Shown here one piece after another: positions 58,479-64,000 of a stretch of 64,000 bases of DNA; within the stretch, counting starts at the first letter, position 1, and every line of letters begins with the position of its first letter. Source of the stretch: Clostridiaceae bacterium Marseille-Q4149 (lineage in GTDB: Bacteria > Bacillota > Clostridia > Oscillospirales > Oscillospiraceae); NCBI GenBank assembly GCA_018228685.1, contig CP073691.1:744001-808000 (forward strand). The letters run 5' to 3'. A program made the position numbers and the translations under genes. Below the pieces are notes generated by a model. That model saw nothing but the letters and a program-made list of their open reading frames with translations. It was not told where the DNA came from and made no database searches.

Positions 58479-59444
58479 ATGTGGTTCTGGCTTTCCCTAA
58501 TCGCTCTGCTGTGCTGGAGCGGATCGGACCTGTTTTCCAAAATCGGCTGCCAGTCGGAGACCGATAAATACAGCCACCTGAAAATGGTCACGGCTGTGGG
58601 TGTGGTCATGGGTCTGCACGCGGCGTATGAGATCTTCATCGGCGGCACCCAGGTGACCTGGGAGATCATCTGGACGTATCTGCCGGTGTCGCTGCTGTAC
58701 ATCTCGTCCATGGCCATGGGGTACATCGGCCTGCGGTACATTGAGCTGTCCATCTCGTCCCCCATCTGCAACTCCTCCGGCGCGCTGGTGGCGGTGCTGT
58801 GCCTGCTTACCGGCGGCATAGGCGAGCTGGTTCCGGCCCAGCTGGTGGCCACGGCCCTGGTGTGCGTGGGCGTGATCGGCCTGGGTGTGGTGGAGGCCCA
58901 CGAGGACGAGGACCTGCGCCGGAGGCGGCAGGAGGCGGCCAACCGCCGCTATGCCAAGTCTGCCCTGGCTCTGCTGCTGCCCATTGCTTACTGCGTGCTG
59001 GACGCGGCGGGGACCTTTGCCGACTCCCGGGTGCTGGACAAGCTGTCCGGCGAGGCGATGGCGCAGGGGCTGTTCGCCACGGCGGATGAGTGCTCCGACT
59101 ACGCCGCCAGCGCCGCCAACTGCGCCTATGAGCTGACCTTCCTGCTGGCGGGCATCGTGTGCTTTATCTATGTGGTGCTGATCCGGAAGCAGAAGCTCAT
59201 CGCCCGGCAGGAGGCCCCAAAGTATGCCGGCGCGGCCTTCGAGACGGCGGGCCAGTTCGCCTACATCTTCGCCCTGTCCGATACGGCCCATGTGGCCATC
59301 TCCGCCCCCATCATCTCCGCCTACTGCGTGGCGTCGGTGGTGTGGAGCCGGATCTTCCTGAAGGAGAAGCTGTCCCTGAAGCACTATCTCATGATCGCCC
59401 TGGTGGTGGCGGGTATCGTCATCCTGGGCGTGTACGATGGATAA
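58479..59444 (+). CDS. EamA/DMT-superfamily transporter
   Basis: A 321-residue membrane protein with about ten helices in two EamA halves, the second ending in AISAPIISAYCVASVVWSRIFLKEKL and a final ALVVAGIVILGVYDG. A long charged loop (VVEAHEDEDLRRRRQEAANRR, about residues 138-158) separates the halves. It probably exports amino acids or metabolites. AAAAGGAGAAAAAA precedes the ATG; a 13-base direct repeat (ATGTAATTGTAAA twice) lies in the gap at 58438-58463. Confidence 0.85.
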   Translation: MWFWLSLIALLCWSGSDLFSKIGCQSETDKYSHLKMVTAVGVVMGLHAAYEIFIGGTQVTWEIIWTYLPVSLLYISSMAMGYIGLRYIELSISSPICNSSGALVAVLCLLTGGIGELVPAQLVATALVCVGVIGLGVVEAHEDEDLRRRRQEAANRRYAKSALALLLPIAYCVLDAAGTFADSRVLDKLSGEAMAQGLFATADECSDYAASAANCAYELTFLLAGIVCFIYVVLIRKQKLIARQEAPKYAGAAFETAGQFAYIFALSDTAHVAISAPIISAYCVASVVWSRIFLKEKLSLKHYLMIALVVAGIVILGVYDG

Positions 59445-59448
59445 AACG

Positions 59449-59634
59449 AGTGGTGAAAAAGGACGATGTCCTTTTTCACCAAAAGAGTTCTCGCTCCGAA
59501 CCGCGCGTCCCGCCGGGCATGAAACCCGGCGGGACACACTCTCTCCGCGCAAAGAGTTTTTTGCGACGTACACGCCGCCGCAAAAAACGGATTGAATTTG
59601 ATTCACGGCCTGCGGGCCGTGAACTCTGCGAGGC
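59449..59634 (+). repeat. Structured interspersed repeat, copy 2 of 2
   Basis: Stems: 59451-59464 with 59468-59481; 59507-59517 with 59525-59535; 59556-59565 with 59579-59588; 59602-59610 with 59615-59623. Linkers ACGTACACGCC, GGATTGAA and ACTCTGCGAGGC equal those of copy 1 (2371-2602). It also starts a few bases after a stop codon in the same orientation. The loop of stem 3 is 27 bases shorter than in copy 1. Confidence 0.8.
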
Positions 59635-59647
59635 CTTTGATACGATG

Positions 59648-59677
59648 ATATGCCGCCCAAGAGCGGCATATTTTTTA
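59648..59677 (+). terminator. Terminator after copy 2 of the structured repeat
   Basis: ATATGCCGC, loop CCAAGA-type, GCGGCATAT then TTTTT. Confidence 0.85.
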
Positions 59678-59724
59678 TCCGGGGCGGGCGGCGAAATTTT
59701 ATTGAACCATTCGGCGTTTTTGCA

Positions 59725-59753
59725 TTGACGGGTCCGGGGCGGCGCTGTATAAT
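59725..59753 (+). promoter_or_regulatory. Promoter of ptb
   Basis: TTGACG (59725-59730), 17-base spacer, TATAAT (59748-59753). Confidence 0.85.
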
Positions 59754-59816
59754 ATGGTCAGAATATCACAAGGGACAGACGCATTTTTTATGGAGGAATA
59801 CAAGGAGGAAAGCAGT

Positions 59817-60731
59817 ATGATCAAGACCATTGACGGCATCATCGAGGCTGCCCGGGGCGGGGAGCCCGGGATCATCGCCGTGGCCGCCGCCCATGACCGG
59901 CCGGTGATCGAGGCGGTGGCGGAGGCCCGGCGGGAGGGCATTGCCGTTCCTGTGCTGGTGGGCCACGCGGACGAGATCGCCGCCATGCTCAGGGAGCTGG
60001 GGGAGGACCCCGCCGCCTATGAGATCATCCCCGGCGACACGGACACCGACTGCGCCGCCAAGGCCGTGGCCCTGTGCGCGGAGGGCCGGGCCAATTTCCT
60101 GATGAAGGGCATCCTGGGCACTGCCGACCTGATGCGGGCGGTGTTCAATAAGGAGCACGGCCTGCGCACCGGCCGCCTGACCACTCACTGCATGTTCTAT
60201 GAGATCCCCGCCCTGGGGCGGATGATTATCCTCACCGACGGCGGCGTGAACACCTTCCCGGACCTGGAGAAAAAGGCGGACATTCTGGAAAACGCCGCCA
60301 TGTGCTTCCAGGCTCTGGGGTACGAGACCATCAACGCCGCCTGCATCTGCGGCGCGGAGCAGGTGAATCCGAAAATTCAGTCCACCGTGGACGCCGACGC
60401 CCTGGCCCATATGACGGACCGCTGGGCCAAGTATCACATGAACGTCTGCGGGCCGGTGGCCCTGGACCTGGCTGTCAGCCCGGAGGCCTGCCGCCACAAG
60501 CACTACAGTGCCCCCGGCGCGGGCATGGCGGACATCCTGCTGGTGCCCAACTATGAGGTGGGCAACGGCATCGGCAAGGCCGCCACCCTGTTCGGCGGGG
60601 CCAAGAACGCCGGGGTCATCCTGGGGGCTAAGGTGCCCATCGTGCTGGTGTCCCGGTCCGACAGCGCCTATTCCAAGCTGGCTTCCATCGCCGCCGGCAG
60701 CGTCCTGTCCCGGCGGATGCACCTGTCCTGA
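59817..60731 (+). CDS. ptb: Phosphate butyryltransferase-like enzyme (PTA/PTB family)
   Basis: A 304-residue PTA_PTB family protein: AAAHDRPVIEAVAEAR at the start, NFLMKGILGTADLMRAVFNKE and ILTDGGVNTFPDLEKKADILENA are typical of phosphate butyryltransferase, which exchanges CoA for phosphate on butyryl-CoA or similar acyl groups. It usually pairs with buk; no butyrate kinase gene is adjacent (an aminotransferase follows after 30 bases). So the role may be in branched-chain or other acyl-phosphate metabolism. AAGGAGGAAAGC precedes the ATG. Confidence 0.88.
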   Translation: MIKTIDGIIEAARGGEPGIIAVAAAHDRPVIEAVAEARREGIAVPVLVGHADEIAAMLRELGEDPAAYEIIPGDTDTDCAAKAVALCAEGRANFLMKGILGTADLMRAVFNKEHGLRTGRLTTHCMFYEIPALGRMIILTDGGVNTFPDLEKKADILENAAMCFQALGYETINAACICGAEQVNPKIQSTVDADALAHMTDRWAKYHMNVCGPVALDLAVSPEACRHKHYSAPGAGMADILLVPNYEVGNGIGKAATLFGGAKNAGVILGAKVPIVLVSRSDSAYSKLASIAAGSVLSRRMHLS

Positions 60732-60761
60732 CCAAACCACGTACATAGAGGAGAGTATGTT

Positions 60762-61955
60762 ATGGTAAACCAGAAATTCTATCAGCTGGGCACCGCGCCC
60801 TCCGTGATCCGGGAGCTGTTTGCCTATGGCCTGGAGCAGGCGCAGGTGGTGGGGCCGGAGAACGTGTTCGACTATTCCCTGGGAAATCCCAGCATCCCTG
60901 CTCCGGCCAAGGTCAACCAGTCCATCCACGACATTCTCAACGACACCGATTCCATCAAGGTCCACGGGTACTCCATGGCCTGCGGCTTCGACGCGGCCCG
61001 GGAGGCCATTGCCGCCAACCTGAACCGCCGGTTCGGCATGGAGCTGAAGCCCGGGAACCTGTTTCTCACCTGCGGCGCGGCCCCGGGGCTGATTGCCGTC
61101 ATCAAGGCGCTGCTGGCGGAGGAGGACTCCGAGATCATGGCGGTGGCGCCGTTTTTCCCGGAGTACCGGCCCTTTACCGAGTCCAACGGCGGTCATCTGG
61201 TGGTGGTGCCGGCAGACACCGATGCGTTCCAGATCGACCTGGACCAGGTGGAGCGCCGCCTGACCCCCCGTACCCAGGCCATCATCATCAACTCCCCCAA
61301 TAACCCCTCCGGCGTGGTGTATACCCGGCAGACCTTAGAGGGCCTGGCCCGGCTGCTGGAGCGCAAGGGGGCGGAGTACGGCCACCCCATCTACATCATC
61401 GCCGACGAGCCGTACCGGGAACTGGTATACGGCGGCGTGGAGGTGCCCTTCATCCCCACGGTGTACCGCAATACCATCGTGTGCTACTCCTATTCCAAGT
61501 CCCTGTCCCTGCCCGGCGAGCGCATCGGCTATATCTGCGTGCCGGACTTTGTGGAGGACCACCAGGCGGTGTACAACGCCATCGCCGGGGCGGCCCGGTC
61601 CTGCGGCCATGTGTGCCCGCCCACGCTGATCCAGCTGACCATTGCCCGCTGCGCCGACGAGCTGCCGGACCTGGCGGCCTATGACGAGAACCGGCAGCTG
61701 CTGTACCGGGAGCTGACGGAGATGGGCTATCAGTGCGCCAAGCCAGACGGGGCCTTCTATCTGTTCGTCAAGGCCCCCGGCGGCGACGACGAGGCCTTCT
61801 GCGAAAAGGCCAAGCGGGAGCACAACCTGCTGGTGGTGCCCGGCACGGGCTTCGAGTGCCCGGGCTTCGTGCGGCTGAGCTACTGCGTGTCCAACGACAT
61901 GATCCACCGGAGCCTTCCGGCCTTCCGGGCCTTGATTCAGGCATACGAAAACTGA
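60762..61955 (+). CDS. Pyridoxal-phosphate aminotransferase, class I/II
   Basis: A 397-residue fold-type I aminotransferase. FDYSLGNPSIPAP, NSPNNPSGVVYT, IIADEPYRELVYGG and the PLP lysine in YSYSKSLSLPGERIGY with a late FVRLSYCVS Arg are intact. It resembles aspartate/aromatic-type aminotransferases; the substrate is undetermined. GGAGAGTATGTT precedes the ATG and it is 30 bases after ptb, so the two probably form an operon, possibly linking amino-acid deamination with acyl-CoA energy conservation (inference). Confidence 0.88.
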   Translation: MVNQKFYQLGTAPSVIRELFAYGLEQAQVVGPENVFDYSLGNPSIPAPAKVNQSIHDILNDTDSIKVHGYSMACGFDAAREAIAANLNRRFGMELKPGNLFLTCGAAPGLIAVIKALLAEEDSEIMAVAPFFPEYRPFTESNGGHLVVVPADTDAFQIDLDQVERRLTPRTQAIIINSPNNPSGVVYTRQTLEGLARLLERKGAEYGHPIYIIADEPYRELVYGGVEVPFIPTVYRNTIVCYSYSKSLSLPGERIGYICVPDFVEDHQAVYNAIAGAARSCGHVCPPTLIQLTIARCADELPDLAAYDENRQLLYRELTEMGYQCAKPDGAFYLFVKAPGGDDEAFCEKAKREHNLLVVPGTGFECPGFVRLSYCVSNDMIHRSLPAFRALIQAYEN

Positions 61956-61963
61956 AAAACAAG

Positions 61964-62005
61964 CAAAACAGCGGCCCGGACGCATGCGTCCGGGCCGCTG
62001 TTTTG
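61964..62005. terminator. Bidirectional terminator, 42-bp perfect palindrome
   Basis: 61964-61984 is the exact reverse complement of 61985-62005 (CAAAACAGCGG...CCGCTGTTTTG). It separates convergent genes. Confidence 0.9.
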
Positions 62006-62018
62006 TGATAGGGGAAGG

Positions 62019-63302
62019 TTACTTGACGATCTTGCGGGCCTCGATGTAGTAGCGCTTGTCCTGGGCGTGGCCCATGGAGAAGGTCTTGCGGGGCAGCACG
62101 CCGTCGGCCATGACGGTCTTGAACAGCTGCTCCTTGCCCATGGCGGGCAGCAGGAAGCCCATGTTGCCGGGCTTGGAGCCCAGCTCACGGGTCACGTCGT
62201 CGCCGTGGATATAGTCCACCTCGCCGCCGTTGTCCTTGAGGTACTGGTCGATGACGCCCTGGAGGGTGCCCACGGCCAGCTGGACCTTGGGATCGGGGAC
62301 GGTGATGAAGTGGCTTTCGCCGTTCCAGACGAACTCGATGGTGTGGCCGTTGCCCTGGCCCTCGTAGGCGTTGGGATAGGCGGCACGGAAGGCGTTCATG
62401 AACTTCTCGTGGTCCACGCCGAACAGCACCCGGTGGATGGGCTCAAACTGCAGGGCGTCGTCGTGGTTGTTCACCACCTCCACCAGGGCGAAACGGGAGG
62501 GCAGGGCCAGGTACTCCTGGGGGGTCTTGCCCTTCTTCTGCTCCTCGTAGCAGGCCTTGGCGGTGGCCAGGGAGTGGTTGCCGTCGCCCACGGCGAACAG
62601 CAGGGGAGCCACGCCGGAGACGCCGTACTTCTTCTGCATGGCCTGGTCGGTGGTGAGGCCCTCCAGGGCGTCGGCCACGGCGTTTACCTGGCGGTCGGTG
62701 AGCTTGTAGCCGCGGATGTGGCCGCCGTTCTGCATCAGGTCGAAGTCATACAGCTTGTCCATCTCGCCGGAGGCGGCGGTCAGGGGCTCGATGACGGTCT
62801 TTTCGGGGTCGTCGATCAGCAGCATCACATGGGGCAGCTCGATGGGGGCGTTGCGGCGCACCCGGGCCCGGGGCGGGATGCGGTCCAGCACGGTGCCCTC
62901 GGTGGCGCGGATCAGGGCGCCGGAGCCGGGGGTGAAGTCGTAGGCGTCCAGGTCCACCATGCCGATGAGGCCGTGACGGATGCGGCCGTCGGACTGCTGG
63001 CGCTCGATATACACCAGGGACTCGGGCAGCACCTGGAACACGCCGCCAGCCAGGTACTTATCCATGGAGGCGTTGATGTCGGCGATGTACTCGTCCACAT
63101 TGGGGGCCTTCAGGTTGGCCTCCGGCAGGATCAGACGCAGGGTGGACGGGGCGTCGCCCACGGTCTGCTCCACGGCCTGCCAGTATTCCGGCTCGGACGT
63201 GAACTGGTCGCAGGCCACCACGGCCCACTTGCGCATGTCCTGATCCTTGGGCAGCAGGATGTCAGCCGGGTAGAAGCCCAGCTTCTCGAATTTCTTGTTC
63301 AT
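62019..63302 (-). CDS. DUF1015 family protein
   Basis: A 427-residue soluble protein of the DUF1015 family. FYPADILLPKDQDMRKWAVVACDQFTSEPEYW at the start, LIDDPEKTVIEPL, FAVGDGNHSLATAKA (HSLATA motif) and LVEVVNNHDDALQFEPIHRVLF are diagnostic. The family contains the ParB/SepF-like nucleotide-binding (CTP-switch) fold proposed for serine-kinase-like members; function in Clostridia unknown. GAGGAGGAGTTTTTTC lies before the ATG at 63302. It is often near serine and PLP-biosynthetic genes, but not here. Confidence 0.88.
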   Translation of the reverse strand: MNKKFEKLGFYPADILLPKDQDMRKWAVVACDQFTSEPEYWQAVEQTVGDAPSTLRLILPEANLKAPNVDEYIADINASMDKYLAGGVFQVLPESLVYIERQQSDGRIRHGLIGMVDLDAYDFTPGSGALIRATEGTVLDRIPPRARVRRNAPIELPHVMLLIDDPEKTVIEPLTAASGEMDKLYDFDLMQNGGHIRGYKLTDRQVNAVADALEGLTTDQAMQKKYGVSGVAPLLFAVGDGNHSLATAKACYEEQKKGKTPQEYLALPSRFALVEVVNNHDDALQFEPIHRVLFGVDHEKFMNAFRAAYPNAYEGQGNGHTIEFVWNGESHFITVPDPKVQLAVGTLQGVIDQYLKDNGGEVDYIHGDDVTRELGSKPGNMGFLLPAMGKEQLFKTVMADGVLPRKTFSMGHAQDKRYYIEARKIVK

Positions 63303-63501
63303 GAAAAAACTCCTCCTCTTTTGTTCCGAAAGGTTCGGTAGGTTTCGCTCATATGCCCTATTATACATATTCCCGCCCCGGATTGCAATCCGAAACGGCA
63401 GAAATTAGAAAAATCTTCAGCCTGGCAAAAATTTTTTGTATATCCCGGCCCGGGGCGGGCATGATAAGGCATATATTCCGGGAAAAAGGGAGGGAGTCTC
63501 T

Positions 63502-63708
63502 TTGAAGATCATAGACCGCATTGCGCTGATCCTGGTGATCGTGGGCGCGCTGAACTGGGGAAGCGTGGGCTTTTTCGCCTTCGACTGCGTGGCGTGGCTG
63601 CTCGGCGGCCAGCTGGCGGCCGTGAGCCGGGTCATCTATGCCCTGGTGGGGCTGGCGGGCCTGTGGTGCATCACGCTGCTGTTCCGGGAGCGGGACGGCG
63701 AGGAATAA
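63502..63708 (+). CDS. DUF378 small membrane protein
   Basis: A 68-residue protein with two membrane helices: KIIDRIALILVIVGALNWGSVG and AVSRVIYALVGLAGLW. The LNWG and LVGLAGLW motifs define DUF378, a family of unknown function common in spore-forming Firmicutes. It begins with TTG at 63502, six bases after GGGAGGGAG; no ATG or GTG is better placed. Confidence 0.88.
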   Translation: MKIIDRIALILVIVGALNWGSVGFFAFDCVAWLLGGQLAAVSRVIYALVGLAGLWCITLLFRERDGEE

Positions 63709-63710
63709 AA

Positions 63711-63750
63711 ACAGCAAAAGCCCCCGGCCCCGGCCGGGGGCTTTTGCTGT
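63711..63750 (+). terminator. Terminator after the DUF378 gene
   Basis: ACAGCAAAAGCCCCCGGCC with GGCCGGGGGCTTTTGCTGT; near-perfect, with a CTTTT run inside the 3' arm. Confidence 0.85.
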
Positions 63751-63807
63751 CATACGCCGGGACGAGCCTGCATACATTGGACCATCACACAAGAAGGAGC
63801 GTGGAAC

Positions 63808-64000
63808 ATGGACGAGAGCTATGCCATCCGGCGCTATGAGCAGGCGGCGGCACTGCTGCCGCTGCGGTGGCAGCAGCAGGCCCGGCAGCTGCCGCCCCGG
63901 CAGATGGCCCGGGCGGAGGAGCTGCGCCTGCGGGCGGGAGGCCCCATGACGGTGCTGCTGCCGGAGGGGGAGATAACGCCGGGACAGGGGGGACAGAGCC
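63808..64000 (+). CDS. spoIIIAA: Stage III sporulation protein AA, N-terminal fragment
   Basis: The first 64 codons of a gene that runs off the right edge. RYEQAAALLPLRWQQQARQLPPRQMARAEELRLRAGGPMTVLLPEGE has the start typical of SpoIIIAA (the ATPase of the spoIIIA secretion-channel operon): a helical segment, then AEELRLRAG.P. The Walker motifs lie beyond the window, so the ATPase is not seen. AAGGAGCG precedes the ATG. Further spoIIIA genes are expected beyond 64000. Confidence 0.82.
   Translation, partial: MDESYAIRRYEQAAALLPLRWQQQARQLPPRQMARAEELRLRAGGPMTVLLPEGEITPGQGGQS

Noticed and set aside
1..64000. CRISPR array, transposase or prophage
   Set aside because: No regularly spaced direct repeats, cas genes, DDE/tyrosine recombinases or phage structural motifs were found on either strand; the repeats seen are dispersed palindromes.

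Overview
The window is a GC-rich chromosomal segment of an endospore-forming, anaerobic gut-type Clostridia. The Oscillospiraceae (Flavonifractor/Lawsonibacter/Pseudoflavonifractor-like) are the best guess. The reasons are SpoIIP, a SpoVB-mazG-hup block, the start of spoIIIAA, a SpoIID-domain cortex protein, RelA/RecJ/HemZ gene order typical of Clostridia, phosphate butyryltransferase, and Gram-positive lipoproteins and cell-wall anchors. Species identity is inference. No rRNA, CRISPR array, transposase or phage structural gene was seen. There is one intact tRNA (Gln, CTG).

Layout. 1-5.6 kb: end of a YlmH-like gene, DUF896, an XpaC-like membrane protein, a flavodoxin lipoprotein, two tandem paralogous lipoproteins, a phosphoesterase and a Pr6Pr-like membrane protein. 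5.7-9.5 kb: a selenium-handling island (class V desulfurase/lyase divergent from yedE-yedF-DUF3343-selD). 9.6-11.5 kb: lower-GC genes of unknown function with a recently homogenised duplicated 3' end. 11.7-14.8 kb: SpoIID/peptidoglycan-binding protein, a truncated hydrolase against a partly duplicated tRNA-Gln, and thiT behind a TPP riboswitch. 15.2-25 kb: housekeeping run recJ-relA-dtd-MBL-hemZ-spoVB-mazG-hup. 25.3-27.8 kb: a radical SAM/SPASM enzyme next to a membrane protein whose tail is a Cys-Ala repeat. 28-35 kb (minus strand): aminotransferase, two acetyltransferase genes apparently inserted between duplicated pieces of a nitrilase gene, Smr, DegV, and an orphan PTS-IIC-like transporter behind a 40-bp perfect palindrome next to niaR. 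35-38.8 kb: a cobalamin riboswitch separated by repeats from a Cys-rich small-domain gene; SpoIIP; a SLOG protein; a LOR-family protein. 39.3-46.6 kb: hydantoinase, surface 5'-nucleotidase and a three-subunit molybdenum hydroxylase. 46.7-52.7 kb: ECF sigma factor with an in-frame amber codon plus anti-sigma, phosphoesterase, FecCD-type ABC importer, and a decayed GLUG surface protein. 52.9-64 kb: TcdA, NUDIX, MalT/LuxR regulator, AbrB-C-S lyase-EamA operon, ptb, aminotransferase, DUF1015, DUF378 and the start of spoIIIAA.

How the parts fit. The selenium island and the molybdenum hydroxylase, although 33 kb apart, match the known association of selD/yedE/yedF with selenium-dependent molybdenum hydroxylases. 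Together with the 5'-nucleotidase and hydantoinase they suggest nucleotide/nucleobase catabolism. Several vitamin circuits are visible (TPP, cobalamin, NiaR). The most unexplained items are a roughly 190-230-bp structured repeat present twice, with compensatory changes in three of its stems and a fourth stem in equivalent position, and the radical SAM/Cys-Ala-tail pair.
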